Source of the DNA: Vespula vulgaris
Taxonomy: Eukaryota; Arthropoda; Insecta; Hymenoptera; Vespidae
Reading direction: 5' to 3'
Assembly: GCF_905475345.1 (NCBI RefSeq)
Contig: NC_066599.1
Span: 1,872,501 to 1,936,500 of the forward strand
DNA: 64,000 nucleotides
Numbering within the stretch: position 1 is the first letter of the stretch; each line of letters begins with the position of its first letter. Below, piece by piece: positions 32,739-44,262 of this stretch. The notes below the pieces were generated by a model. That model saw nothing but the letters and a program-made list of their open reading frames with translations. It was not told where the DNA came from and did not search any database. A program made the position numbers and the translations under genes.

Positions 32739-33401
32739 ACTATGCATGCTTTGTACGTCCTTCTTCGTTCTATCCCTTTTTTCTACCCTACGAAAAAACA
32801 TGCATATTCCCTGTATCGATCATTCCAATGGAGGCGTGTTTCACGTGTCCCGATGTCATAGTTACGAACGCGAGGAGGAACCAAAGAGAAAGGATTATGT
32901 ATCATCCGACGTATCATATCGATGCTATAACGTTTTATATTAAGTAATTTATTAAATATATCTATGTATTTCGCGATATGTTAATGAATTGATTATATAT
33001 ATATATATTTTTTTATGATATCATTTCGTATTCCCACGTTATTATTTAAACAGATAATAGTTGTCGGAGATATAGGATCTAAATTTCGATTATTTTATAT
33101 ATGTGTATTTATATTCTTTTTTTTCTTTTCAATCTATAATGTATACACGTGTATACACGGATATGCATATGTAGATACTTACATTAGAGGCAGGATACGT
33201 CATATATCGTCCTGTTGATCTTTTTTCTTTGTTTCGTTTCTTTCTCTTCTTTTTCTTTTTTCTCACGATTCTCGTTCCTATCGATCCTAACGTATGAAAA
33301 GGCAAACGTCCAAGAGGTTATCTATCGAGCTTTGTCGTAACGGTGAATTTCAGCGTACGGAACGAACGTATCGACTTGGTGTCCGGCCTCCGCGTTTAAA
33401 T
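32739..33401. other. Unique sequence
   Basis: TA run at 32997-33008 and T-rich patches at 33118-33130 and 33215-33265. No gene. Confidence 0.55.
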
Positions 33402-33483
33402 ACAAAGGAAAAGAAGACGAAAGAAGAAATAATAAAGAATAAAGAATAAAGAAGGAAGAAAGAAGAAGAAGAAGAAGAAGAAA
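33402..33483. repeat. Polypurine tract with (AAG)n
   Basis: AAAGAAT units, then (AAG)7 at 33461-33482. Confidence 0.92.
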
Positions 33484-33731
33484 GCTTTGATAAGGGCCCT
33501 GAAACGCGTGGCGATATAAAATACAATGTTGTAGGCTTTCGCGCTATCGCATAATTACTACGCTTTACGGCGGCCTTTACACTTGTTTCTGCACCACCAT
33601 ATCTCCCGCTCATCTGTGTAACCGGAGATCGTAGAAGAGAATTCGCCACGAACGTATGTACGTACGTATGTACGTATGTATTAACGTAACGTAAGGTCCA
33701 CGGACATAAATCCGTATGTGCGAGAGGAAAT
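33484..33731. other. Unique sequence with GTAC/GTAT tetramers
   Basis: CG-rich to 33650, then GTACGTAT units at 33653-33691. No gene. Confidence 0.55.
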
Positions 33732-34042
33732 CCTGTTTTTTCTTTTATTTATTTATTTATTTTTTTCTATTACCTCCTTCTCCTCCTTCTCCTCCTCCTC
33801 CTCCTCCTTCATCTTCTTCTTCTTCTTCTTCTTCACTTGGTCTATTCTCACGCGTGCGTGCGTCCATCCGTCCATTCGTACGCGTGCATATTTGTGTATA
33901 TGTACGTGGGCTCGTTCATACGTGCGTGCGTGCGTGCGTGCGTATATTCGTTTGTGTGAAAATAATCTCTCTCTTTCTCTTTCCCTTTCTCTCTTTCTTT
34001 CTCTCTCTCTCTCTCTCTCTCTTTTTCTATCTCTCTCTTTTT
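33732..34042. repeat. Compound repeat block: (TTTA)(CTC)(CTT)(GTGC)(CT)
   Basis: In order: TTTA units (about 33743-33762), CTCCTT (33770-33810), CTT (33811-33835), a GTCC/GTGC-rich stretch with a pure GTGC run at 33921-33942, and CT (33965-34042). Five simple repeats within 310 bp. Confidence 0.9.
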
Positions 34043-35315
34043 AGTTTTGCCGCTGCGTTAGATAAAGACTTATCGGCAATATAGTATCAGCCCTGGTGTA
34101 AATACGTATAATGCGGCGTAGGAAGGGGATATTTCCTCCTGGGTGAGGAGGCGTGTAGGTGTACCAGTATCCGCAGTAGATTAGATCGGCATTACTAGAC
34201 GGAGTAAGAGACCGAACGTTTCCTTGCTAGGCGAAAGAGGTAATAACAATAGCACGCGGAGAGAACGGTACCAACTCTTCGAGGAATCGAATATCGTTAT
34301 CTCGTCCCTGTCATCGCCCTTAGAAAATCCTCTTTGAATGACTGTACCACCGAATCTCGCGTGAGAATGTGAAAACGATAGCTAAGCAATTGCTTTCTTT
34401 CTTTTTTTTTTTTTTTAATTTATTTTTTCTTCTCCTTCTTTTTTCTTCCCGATCTGTCGATTGTAATTATTTGTGAATGAAAGAAAGAAAAGAGCGTATT
34501 TAACGAATTAAAAAATTTGTCGTTTCAACGAATGATTATTATATTATTATGTATATATATACATGTGTATGTGTATAAATTATTATAATACTTGAAATGG
34601 CTTGAAAAATCTCGATATTTGTTCCAAGGACGTTTCATAAAAAATGAAAGTTAACATTTAAGATTTTTACGTCATCGATTTCGACCGAACTTTTCAAGAT
34701 CACCCCAAAATTAGGTAGGATCCTTACAAACAAATATTTTTTTTTTACAAGATAATACAACAATAATTCTAATAATTTTAATCGAAAATATATCTGAACA
34801 CACGATATATAGAATCTTTAATAGAAGTGAACGGGGAGGTTAGGGAAAAAAATTCTTCCGTGTATTTTTTAATGTTCGAAAGGTGAACCGGAAGTGATGT
34901 ATATTGAGACGAAAGAACGCTATAGCATATTTCCTTTCTTAGACGTCCCGGTAGATCACGTTTAAGGATGACTTTGTAAGAGAGTACGGAAGACAGACAG
35001 AGAAAGAAAGAAAAAAAGAAAGAAAGGAAAACAGTGGACAGACAGAAGACAGACGGAAAAAGGAAAGGACATAAGGCTAAGAGGAGATCTTACATTAGCC
35101 GAGATCTCGTTCGAGATCCGACGGAAAACGAGCTTTTTCATACGTCAAAGTGCCTTAGAGCGTTACAGGCATACGGATAGGTAAATAGGCACGTGACAAC
35201 GACGAAGGGAGCTTGCCTTCTTTACATATTTCTACGATTGTTTTGAATAGAATGAAAAAAGAGAGAGAGAGAGACCGGAAGAGCTATAAATCTTAGAATA
35301 AACAAATAGCCGATC
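34043..35315. other. Unique non-coding sequence
   Basis: T-rich run at 34391-34450, AT alternation near 34550-34575, AG/AAAG patches at 34988-35030 and 35253-35275. GATCTCG/CGAGATC form a 16-bp palindrome at 35103-35118. No gene. Confidence 0.55.
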
Positions 35316-35340
35316 TAAGTAAGTAAGTAAGTACTTACTA
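35316..35340. repeat. (AAGT)n ending in a palindrome
   Basis: AAGT units ending in AGTAAGTACTTACT, a 14-bp perfect palindrome. The same arrangement recurs at 41957-41994. Confidence 0.9.
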
Positions 35341-35554
35341 TCGTGCTAATCGTTTTAGAATCGTTTTCGTGCCTCCACTTCCTTTTTTACTCGTTCGTTC
35401 TATTCGTTTAAAACTATTTAGTACGTACGTATCGTTGACAAATGTTAGAATTCACCTCTCTTCTTCACCTCCCCCCTTCAACCCCCGATTAATCGATCGA
35501 TTCACCATTTCGTTCAGATCGGCCAGTTTATGTATATTGACCGGTTTGTTACTA

Positions 35555-35555
<1 letters not shown>
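35341..35555. other. Unique sequence
   Basis: Nothing recognised. Confidence 0.5.
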
Positions 35556-35586
<31 letters not shown>

Positions 35587-35587
35587 T
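35556..35587. repeat. (ACT)n trinucleotide
   Basis: About ten units. Confidence 0.95.
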
Positions 35588-35756
35588 GGCTATTACCACT
35601 GCTATACCATCGATGTCCGACGTCGTCGATTATTCTGTCGTTTCTCTTATTACGCTCCTATCCTTTCGTCCTTGATTCACGTTCAACCGTGAATCTCGGC
35701 AAATGCGTTCTCCTGTTACACCGGGATATTTATGTAACTCGCGAGAGGATCTTGTC

Positions 35757-35787
<31 letters not shown>

Positions 35788-36016
35788 GTCTTCGTTCCGT
35801 CTTTGTCTCTCTTAAACTTCTGTCGCGAATTCGATGCGTCGTCGGCATTCGTTGTAAATGGAATCGCTTCGTTCGATCTTGATAATTATATGATATTATT
35901 CTCTTTGCCTCGTTGGAATATTCTTTTGAAATTATTTTTTTTCCTTCTTCTCATTCTCATTTTTCTTTTTTTTCTCTTTTCCTTCGTCCTTCTTCTTCTT
36001 CTTCTTCTTCTTTTAT
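35588..36016. other. Unique sequence between CT and CTT tracts
   Basis: CT array at 35755-35790 and a T/CTT tract ending in (CTT)n at 35933-36016. The 175-codon + frame crossing here is mostly poly-Leu/Ser/Phe from these tracts. Confidence 0.65.
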
Positions 36017-36342
36017 TGAGAGACGTCACTATTGCTTTATGGAACACGTTTGAATAAATGCGATTATCGATTGAAAACGACCGAATGAATATTACGAGTC
36101 CGGTAATCGTTGCGGTAATATCGTTGTCTTGTAATAATCCATAGTTATTCATTTTTCTTAACATTTCGACTTTGTGTCTGGCAATAAACATCATATATTT
36201 GTCAATGTCTATATTCATTATGTAAGTTATGGTAGGTGAGAACGACGGGAAACAATCGTCGTGGATCTGTAAATTGATAAGCATCTACGAGAAAACGGGT
36301 TGCTGTTGAGATCTTATAATATCTAAATTTTATCGTTTCTTC

Positions 36343-36348
<6 letters not shown>
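36017..36348. other. AT-rich unique sequence
   Basis: No gene or structure of note. Confidence 0.6.

Positions 36349-36414
<66 letters not shown>
36349..36414. repeat. (CT)33 microsatellite
   Basis: Sixty-six bases without interruption, the longest pure CT array in the window. It faces GA arrays at 36538 and 36757. Confidence 0.98.
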
Positions 36415-36417
<3 letters not shown>

Positions 36418-36537
36418 GACTTTGATCATTCCATTACGCGTTACACGCGATCGTTAGACTTTGATGCTCGATCGAATAATAATTGCTAATATTTCGTCGA
36501 ATAAATTATACGAAACGTTAGTAATACGTCGGTCAAA

Positions 36538-36568
<31 letters not shown>

Positions 36569-36581
36569 TAGAGATAGAGAA
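36538..36581. repeat. (GA)n microsatellite
   Basis: Pure GA for about 23 bp, then GGGAGAGATAGAGATAG. Confidence 0.95.
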
Positions 36582-36756
36582 AATCTTGTTTGTCTAGTTT
36601 TGCCAACTGAAATTCTAGAAGTGCAGCTTTGTATTTTCGACGAATCGTGCTAACCTAGGAAGACTCGAGAAAGCGATTGTAATACTAGCTGCGGGGCACA
36701 CAATGCAACAGGTAGCATTCATAGAGTCGATTTGCTTGGATACGAGGGAGATTTGA
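36582..36756. other. Unique sequence
   Basis: Nothing recognised. Confidence 0.5.
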
Positions 36757-36794
36757 AATAGAGAAAGAGAAAGAAAGAGAAAGAGAGAAAGGGG

Positions 36795-36831
<37 letters not shown>

Positions 36832-36870
36832 TGAGAGAAAGTAAGAAAAAACGAAAGAAAGAAAGAAAGA
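36757..36870. repeat. GA/AAAG polypurine tract
   Basis: About 114 bp, with a pure GA core near 36796-36820 and AAAG units at the right end. Confidence 0.93.
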
Positions 36871-37768
36871 TATATCATTTAGAATTTACAGTTACCTATT
36901 TACATAGCTACCATAATATATCCACATATATCTATTTATATACATATGTACGTATGCATATACATATATATATATAAATAAGCACTGATGGTGGATTTGT
37001 AATTCTGATTTAATTTTTCATATAAAAAAAACATATCCACTTTTTTAGTGATAGAAAAATTAACAATAAACTTTATGATTAAAAAAAAATTATAATAATA
37101 TAAAAAATGTGCTAAAAAAAGAAATGTTTATTATATAGAGGGAAAGTGAAGTTACCGAGGGGAAAAAAATCTCAAGTATTACTCAATGTTAAATATCTTA
37201 TCTAGAATCTCTTACAACGACAACTATCGAGCGACTACTACTACTACTACTACTACTTAAAATACGCACGCGTCAGAAAGAGAGAGAGAAAGAGAGAGAA
37301 AGACCACTCCTGTTTGGTATTATGCCATCGGCCATTGGCCATCGAAGAACGATGCTCTCTCTTCTCTTCTCTTCTTTTCTCTTTTTTTTTCTTTCTTCTC
37401 TTTTTTTTATTCCCTATCGCATATACATATATACACACATACATATATATATATATACACTAGATACATATGTTTGTATCTAAGGATACGACGAACGTGC
37501 GAAGTAGCCAAGAGAGAAATCACACGATTTCCGTTTCCATTATAATATGCAGTTGCGAGGAAACTTTCTCGAGTACTGTAAACTCTATCGTCTTTGGTAT
37601 TATACGATATGTCGAATTGCAGGTCTTGAACCTAAGGTGCTCGCAGGTGCGCTTAACGTTTTCGAGAAAGTCGACACCAAGGAAGACGACCGAAAAGATC
37701 GCTTTTATGGATGTTTACGTTACAATAAAAATCCATCTTGGTCTTCTTCTTACATCGCTCCTCCTCCT
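36871..37768. other. AT-rich non-coding sequence with several short repeats
   Basis: TA/CATA alternation at 36905-36980, A-rich at 37018-37120, (ACT)8 at 37234-37257, a GA patch at 37275-37303, a CTTCT tract at 37351-37411 and TA at 37442-37456. 37470-37740 is unique sequence in which frames of 126-153 codons overlap without any domain. Confidence 0.6.
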
Positions 37769-37806
37769 TGTCGTCCTCGTCCTCGTCCTCGTCCTCGTCG
37801 TCGTAG
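37769..37806. repeat. (CTCGTC)n hexanucleotide
   Basis: Five to six units of TCGTCC/CTCGTC. Confidence 0.92.
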
Positions 37807-38399
37807 GTCGTCTATATATATATATGTACATACGTATATATCTACACGAACGGGCGCACGTCCGCGTATATATTTCTTTTTTCCTTCATTCTATTCAATT
37901 ATTTACAATTCCAAGGTGTGTAAATAGCTAATGGATAGAGTCGACATTCTCCGATGGATTTTCACGATATGACCTACTGAACGTTGAACCGAACGATAAT
38001 TTAAACGTGTGTTTTAGGTGCTAGTAAACAAATAAATTCATTTTATAACTTTACGGTTGACAGAATGAAAATGGATTCTTTTATTCGATAAAATTCCACG
38101 TTCCGCTTTCGTCGTGTAATCTCGATAGTCGAGATAGTCGGTATTATAAAAAACGATACTCCATCGAAATGTATATTGCAAATCGAATATTAAATCGAAT
38201 TAAATAGAAAAAAAAAAGAAAAATCAGGACGAATAATAAAATCGACGATGGAAACACGTAAGAATGAAATGAAATTCGGGTCGAAGGTATTCTAATATAC
38301 TTTTCGCAATCGTTTTTATTTCTTAGACTTTTCTTTTTCTTTTTTATTCTTTATTCTCTTTTATTTTCCTCTTTGTTTTTTATTCATCGAGGTAAAAAG
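37807..38399. other. AT-rich unique sequence
   Basis: Short TA/CGTA alternation to 37845, T-rich at 38330-38385. No gene. Confidence 0.6.
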
Positions 38400-38629
38400 G
38401 AGCACGTAATGCGGAGGCTGAGAACGAAAGGAACGAGTAGGTACCTACGTGTCCGTGAGTCTTCCAAGAAGGGTTCTGGCAAATCAGTCGGCACACCGGC
38501 TCTTCACAGTCTTGTCGTCCTCACGAAGTCGGCCCCTTTACCCTTGTCGCCCTTCTGGACGTTCGTACGGAAAGTCAAACAATGCGACGTGCAGATTCCG
38601 CCTTATTTACTCCCGCCAGATACCAGTTG
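38400..38629. other. CG-rich unique island
   Basis: Non-repetitive, open on + for about 85 codons, but the product is not recognisable and no good splice pair bounds it. TTATTTACTCCCGCC resembles a posterior-Hox-type site. Regulatory DNA is as likely as an exon. Confidence 0.3.
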
Positions 38630-38670
38630 AGAAGAGAAAGAAAGACAGACAGAGAGAGATAGAGAAAGAG

Positions 38671-38705
<35 letters not shown>

Positions 38706-38778
38706 AAGAGATAGATAGAGTTAGAGGGAGGAGGAGGAGGAGGAGGAGGTGGAGGAGAAAGAGGGGGAGGAGGAGGAC
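38630..38778. repeat. Polypurine tract: AG/AAAG then (GGA)n
   Basis: About 149 bp of nearly pure purine, GA-rich on the left and GGA/GGGGGA on the right. Confidence 0.94.
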
Positions 38779-39790
38779 TCGACATGCAAAGCACGCCTTG
38801 TCATTTGCTTCCATCTCTAGCGGATCGGTTTACGTCGCGCGTGCACCGCTCGCACGCGCGCGCAACTCACTCGAGAAGAAAGAGTCAAGTCGGTCGTCAC
38901 CGGGTCATCGAATAGACTTCCTGCTTCTTAACTCTTTTACGTGAATCCTCGTTAAACCACGATTTTTTATCGTTATTGTATTATTACAATTTATGCATTC
39001 ATTATACTTCAAGTATCGATATCGTTCAAGTACGTTAGCCAAGATTATTATATTATTACAATTTATAAAATTTTAGGCATTTTTATACTGTATAGGTATG
39101 TTAAAATTAAGATTTAGATATATATTTTTTTTAATGTTTATCGAATGATCCTTGAAAATATTATCATAAAAAATTTATTCTTAGGACAATATGATAATTA
39201 ATCAATCAATAACGGCTTAATATACATTTTATATATATATTTTTTTTTCTTTTGATTCACACTTTGTATTTTAAGGGACACATTTTTTCTATAGAATAGA
39301 AAAAAATGAAAAAAAAAAGAAACAAAAAAGAAAGTTTCGAATTTTCAAACGTTCTATAAATAGAATGCTGGCTTAAATCTTTTTCAAATAAAAGAACGCA
39401 TCTCTTTTTTTTTTGTTTTTTTTTCTATTCTTTTTCTTTCGTATTCTCTTCTCCAAGAGCCACACGAGAGTCGAGTTCTGATAGCCGAATCTGGAGAGAA
39501 GTTGAATTCTAGATCGCTATGCTTTAAAAGGGAATACACTCTTGTACACGTAACGACACTGGGCTGTCGGAGATTTCTTTTTCTCTCTCTATCCCTATCT
39601 CTATCTCTTTCTCTCTGTTTCTTTCTCTTTCGTCTTTCTTCCTACTTCTCCTTTTCGATGTCCACAAACGCTCTTCTTATTTACAGTCCGATCACGAATG
39701 CTGTTCCTCTTTCTTTGATGCACCCTCACGGAATGTGTTTCAATTACTATGGATTTTCCTAATACTATAAAGGGCTCGTTCAAAAGGGTT
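38779..39790. other. CG-rich start, then AT-rich sequence
   Basis: 38820-38870 is CG-rich with GCACGCGCGCGC alternation, 38940-39440 is AT-rich with T- and A-runs, and a CT tract is at 39577-39640. No gene. Confidence 0.6.
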
Positions 39791-39831
39791 CTTTCTCTCT
39801 TTGTTCTCTCTGTTTGTCTCTCTCTCTCTCT

Positions 39832-39876
<45 letters not shown>

Positions 39877-39900
39877 TATCAGTATCAGTATCAGTATCAT
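39791..39900. repeat. Compound (CT)n(TA)20(CAGTAT)n
   Basis: CT with TTTG breaks to 39833, TA at 39834-39873, then four CAGTAT hexamers to 39900. Confidence 0.96.
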
Positions 39901-40163
39901 ATTCAGTTACTTATCGCGTTATCGTTAGGCAGCATCGATTTAAGGAATGAATAAAAACGAGGTCGGTATATAAAGGTCCAAAAAGGTCTCGCGAAGAGAA
40001 CGCTATTAATTCTGATTTAAGGTTCCGTTAGTTCCGCTTTGTGTGGTCCCCATATATCAAGGAGAGTACTATTGCACGTGCTGCAAAGAGACGCCTTTAC
40101 GCGTACTACCCGACTCCTGTTCCTGTTTCTTGCATTGTAGGTATATTTCACAGGTGTAGGAGA
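39901..40163. other. Unique sequence with a TATA-like box
   Basis: TATATAAAG at 39967-39975 matches the TATA consensus on +, but no initiator TCAGT lies 25-35 bp downstream. Not called a promoter. Confidence 0.4.
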
Positions 40164-40213
40164 GCGGGGGTGGGACGGAAAAAGAAGGAGATAGAGGGGA
40201 GGGGAGGAGAGGG
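40164..40213 (+). other. G-rich purine stretch
   Basis: Runs of 5, 3, 4, 4 and 3 G separated by short purine spacers (the left pair is about 20 bp from the rest). Possible G-quadruplex on the + strand. Confidence 0.4.
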
Positions 40214-40290
40214 ACAGCCTACCGGATGAATAATTTCGTTACAATCTTAATCCAATGACGCATGGGGCACGGTCTGTGCTTATCTACCAA
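40214..40290. other. Unique spacer
   Basis: Nothing recognised. Confidence 0.5.
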
Positions 40291-40291
40291 C

Positions 40292-40329
<38 letters not shown>

Positions 40330-40435
40330 CTCTCTCCTTCTCTCTTCTATCGTGTTTTCATGTATTCATCGTGTTTCTCCACTCTCTCACTCTCTCTCTT
40401 TCTTTCTGTCTCTCTCTTTTTCTCTATTTCTCGAG
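40291..40435. repeat. Two (CT)n tracts
   Basis: 40291-40350 and 40379-40435, separated by a 28-bp unique spacer. Confidence 0.92.
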
Positions 40436-41395
40436 TCTCTGTTGTAAACGTCCGTTGCTTTGCCCTGATTAAAGACCGGCCGATCCTTCGAAATACGTTC
40501 GGCTTATCCGTCCCGTAAATCTTCCCAAAAGTTGGTTTGTTTCGTCGGACTCGATTCGTTTCTGGACGAATGGTCGCGAAAAAAGAAAAAGGGAGAAAAA
40601 AAGAGGAAAAACGAGAGAAAGAAATAACGAAAGAAACAACGAATGGACAAGAGAAAAAGATCATTTTTTCGATTCTTATACGAATGATTTTCCTTCGTTG
40701 TTGGGAAAGAACGAGTCGCGAGCGTGTCGCGTGTCACGAATTAACGAAAATAAATATTCTATCTCGTGGGAAATTATCCTTTCTGTAGGAAGAATGTGTT
40801 AAACGTTCGTTTGAGAGATCATGATTACGTTCGAATCGAATCTGAAGGATGGTAGACGAAGTTCTTTACGAATTCGAAGAGGTTCGCCCTCGTGGAAGGA
40901 ATTCTCTCTACCTTCTATCCGTTCCCTTTCATCTCCCTTCTCCTTTTCCTCCTCTTTCTCCTCCCTCTCTTCTCCAAAGAACGGGGTATAATCGTGAACG
41001 GAATTCGCGGTATAAATCAGATGCCATGGAAGGAAGAAATGCGGTACGAAGTCGTTGGTAGCTAACCGTGGACTGTGTAGTGTTTCCAGATTCGTACTGT
41101 TCGCAGTATTTTCTGACTCGTTCTTTTCCCTACGTGTATCACCCTTGGCTCTTCTCTCTTTCTCTCTCTCTCTCTTTCTTTCTCTATTTATCTCTTTCTT
41201 TTTCTTTTTCTCTTTCGTTGTTGTTGCAAAGCGTAACGCTCGGAATCGAAGTCCAAGGGACCACCTCGTGGTGGCTACAAATTGCATTGTTCGCCGATGT
41301 TAGTGCCGAAGTAAGCTTAATAATGGCCGAATCGTATTCGAGTTAGCATAGGACCCAGTCGACATTTCCTCTTTCTCCCTTACTTCGATCTCTTC
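40436..41395. other. Non-coding sequence with purine and CT tracts
   Basis: A/G tract at 40577-40660, C/T at 40930-40975 and CT at 41155-41215. Other parts are unique and CG-containing. Overlapping frames of 60-160 codons are driven by these tracts. Confidence 0.55.
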
Positions 41396-41413
41396 AAAAA
41401 AAAAAAAAAAAAA
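41396..41413. repeat. A18 homopolymer
   Basis: Eighteen A. No retroposon features were recognised upstream. Confidence 0.95.
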
Positions 41414-41956
41414 GAAATCGGAAGACACTAAAAATGAAAAAAGAAGAATGAAAGACTATTTCGGCTACAAGCCTTTCGACTAATTTATAAAGAAGTTGGT
41501 ATTTTCTTTTTTCTATCTTTTTTTTTTTTACCTTTTTTTATCTTCGTTCTTTCGGAACTTGCTGAGAGAGGGAAATTTATTTCGAAACAAGAACTCGTTT
41601 TTTTTTTCGTTTAGAATTCTTCGATCTGTTTTTTCTTTTCTTTTTTTTATAAGATGTCACAGATATATATACATATAGCAGTGATTCGTAGATCAAATCC
41701 GATCTAAAAAGTATAAAACGATGCTTTTATCCTCCTTCTATAATTAATATAATATTATCATTAAATAGTAAAACGAGAATTATCCGAGATATGTAAAAAT
41801 TGGTTTAATCATTTATTCACCTTTTATTATAGATTAATATCAGAATCAATCAGACAAACATACAAACCTCTACGACTGAGAGATTACTTTCATAAAAACA
41901 CGCACGAATATTAATAGAAAGACGACCAACCGACCTCGTTGGCTCGAGTTAACATT
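41414..41956. other. T-rich and AT-rich sequence
   Basis: T-rich at 41500-41650, then AT-rich unique DNA. No gene. Confidence 0.6.
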
Positions 41957-41994
41957 GCTAGTAAGTAAGTAAGTAAGTACTTAACTTACTTAGC
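41957..41994. repeat. Inverted (AAGT)/(ACTT) tetramer array
   Basis: GCTAGTAAGT... facing ...AACTTACTTAGC. The AAGT array reverses at a GTAC centre, giving a near-perfect hairpin. Confidence 0.88.
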
Positions 41995-42290
41995 TCGAAA
42001 CGTTCACGAGGTATGTATGAGTCAATCGGTGAAATCGGAAATTAAACAACGTCAAGCTGGTGTATTATACGAGAATTCTTATCAAGAGGAAAACGGATGG
42101 TATAGAGAGAAAAATTTCTCACGCTTTCGATCTCTTTGCCTGATCAGTCTTCCTAATCCTATAAAAAAAAATATATATATAATAGTTGAAACGTGTTTAG
42201 GGTGAAGAAGGAGTTGTATAGAGGTCGAGCAATAAGGAACAGAACGGTTTTGCGGTTCAGTCTCGTGGTTCTCTTCGAGGAACCTGGCTA
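41995..42290. other. Unique sequence
   Basis: Nothing recognised. Confidence 0.5.
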
Positions 42291-42350
42291 TTCTCTCTCT
42301 CTCTCTCTCTCTGTCTTTCTTTCTCTTTCTCTTTCATTCTCTCATTCTCT
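42291..42350. repeat. (CT)n tract
   Basis: Pure CT, then CTTT and CATTCT units. Confidence 0.93.
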
Positions 42351-42583
42351 GTCCCCGAGTGCATACGTACGCGCGCGTAGGAACGCACCGCTCGAGCCCC
42401 GACCATCGTCAAGAAATATGATGATTGCAGGCTGCTACCATTTACAGTAGTGCGGTTTTGTCTCGTATCCTGACGGTCTCAAGGGCAAATACCTATATTC
42501 TCCTGGTCGTACCAATAACGACAGCCTTGCCACACCGAAACGCGTCCTCCTGGCTTGCCGAACTTTCTTAACGAGTTTCGTGC
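42351..42583. other. CG-rich unique sequence
   Basis: CG-rich with TACGTACGCGCGCGTAGG alternation near 42365. No gene recognised. Confidence 0.45.
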
Positions 42584-42619
42584 TTCTCTCTCTCTCTCTC
42601 TCTCCGTCTCTCTCACTCT
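42584..42619. repeat. (CT)n microsatellite
   Basis: About 22 bp pure, with CCGTC and CACTC tails. Confidence 0.92.
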
Positions 42620-43245
42620 TCGTTAATTGAGATTGTTAACGAGTTACGATCTATCATTTATGTTTACAGACTTTCGTATTGTACGTTACACAACTTTTAT
42701 GTCAAACTTGTGACAATTTCGAGATGACTTGCAGAGAGTCATTAAGCTTCCCCTTTCTTTTTTTTTATATTAAAGAAGTGATTGGCATATAACATTGGTA
42801 GATCGTAAAGATCGATAATTCTGTTGAAATATGTCTAAGAACAAGCTCGTGAAGTTTGCTCGATCTATGTAACGCATTTATTAATTCTATATCGTAAAGA
42901 TGGAGAACTCGGTATTTAAGATTTCGAATCGGTATCATCTTCTCTTAAAAGTAAAGGAGTCACCCAATGAGTTTTCGTAGGCGATAAATCATCGCGTGCC
43001 TCCACGCTGCTCGCACAATGCCGTACTAATCTACCATCACGCACGGACGATATAACTACGCCCGCATGGCGTCTTGTGATTTACCATCCTGCGGCTAACC
43101 TCCATTATGTATGGCGCACGGTGGAAACTGTTGAGAATACTGTGCACCTTGCACTCGGATATACCTACTTGCGTACAGTGCAGGTTAAAAGTAATACATA
43201 GGTACGTAAGTACGTGACTTTTCTGATAGGTAATATTTAAGTACT
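42620..43245. other. AT-rich then CG-containing unique sequence
   Basis: 42960-43200 has regulatory-like features: CCAATGAG, GCGATAAATCATCGC (5-bp inverted repeat) and several GTAC/AAGT tetramers. No protein frame of note. Confidence 0.4.
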
Positions 43246-43585
43246 TACGTTTAACCGATCGATCGATCATTTACCCTCTCTTTTTTATTCACACAAAATT
43301 TTCATTAACCAAATCGATAACTTCGTATCGCTTCGTGTTCGATGATACTATCATAATTAATGAAAATATCTCTAATCGATCTCATTTAAACTTGGTATTT
43401 AAAATTGATATAATACCTACGTTTAATCGATCGATCGATTATCCATCCTTTCTTATACCACAAAAATTTTCACTGATCAAATCGACAACTACTTATCTAA
43501 TCGCGTACAATGACATTATTAATAAAAAGAAAAAGAATTCCATAATCGATATCTCGCAACCTTGTAAATTCATATTCCATTTATA
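43246..43585. repeat. Diverged tandem duplication, unit about 172 bp
   Basis: TACGTTTAACCGATCGATCG at 43246 recurs at 43418 as TACGTTTAATCGATCGATCG. Both are followed by CACAAAATTTTCA / CACAAAAATTTTCA, then AACCAAATCGATAAC / GATCAAATCGACAAC. Identity is clear for the first 90 bases of each unit. Confidence 0.8.
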
Positions 43586-43987
43586 ATATGAATCTCATTA
43601 GACTTATCCTAAATGATAATATGAAAAAGAGAAGAAAAATGATGGTAAACGAGAAAGCGACATTGTAAAATAGTATAAGAACTTTAAAGGAGTACGGAAT
43701 TATATTCGGTATCTTTACGAACATACCTAACTCGGAGAGGAGACACCGATAGAGGAATAGGTCGCGGTCGTTAGTAGGTTGGCAGGTAGGTTCGAAGAAT
43801 GGAGCAATAAAGGAGCTCCGACATATACGCGTACGAGTATACTGACCCGGTCTTTACGAGCGATTTTCACGGAGTAACGGTCGTACGATCGAGAATTACG
43901 CGGCGGTGCGAGATCGGAGATCCGCTTGCGCTAATAGCGTACAAATCGGGCGGTCGGTATTATTCACCGGTTCTCTTCTAACCCCTC
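43586..43987. other. Unique sequence, CG-rich at right
   Basis: 43740-43980 is CG-rich with GATCGAGAATTACGCGGCGG. No gene recognised. Confidence 0.45.
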
Positions 43988-44080
43988 CAGTCCCTGGCCC
44001 CAGTCCTCAGTCTTCAGTCCTCAGTCCTCAGCCCCCAGACCTCAGACCTTAGTCTCCAGTCTCCAGTCTCCAGACTCCAT
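43988..44080. repeat. Minisatellite, about 7-bp unit (AGTCCTC)
   Basis: About thirteen units of YCAGTCY/AGTCCTC, AGACCTC and AGTCTCC type. Variants are clustered: CCTCAGT on the left, TCTCCAG on the right. Confidence 0.9.
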
Positions 44081-44108
44081 ACCACCTCTCCACTTTCTTT
44101 CCTCTATC

Positions 44109-44127
44109 TCCTTCTTCTTCTTCTTCA

Positions 44128-44159
<32 letters not shown>

Positions 44160-44262
44160 GTCGTCTTCTTCTCCTTCTTCTTCTTCTTCTTCTTTCTCTT
44201 CTATTACTACTACTACTACTATTACTATTACTACTACTACTACTACTGCTACTACTACTACT
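44109..44262. repeat. Compound trinucleotide block (CTT)(CGT)(CTT)(ACT)
   Basis: CTT, then about ten CGT/GTC, then CTT/CTCC, then ACT with ATT variants. It is continuous in triplet phase for about 150 bp, giving a Ser-Thr frame on +. Confidence 0.95.

Noticed and set aside
35530..36057. 175-codon + frame
   Set aside because: Leu/Ser/Phe runs from ACT, CT and CTT repeats; no domain.
39967..39975. TATATAAAG as a TATA box
   Set aside because: No initiator or downstream element at the correct distance; the sequence is AT-rich.
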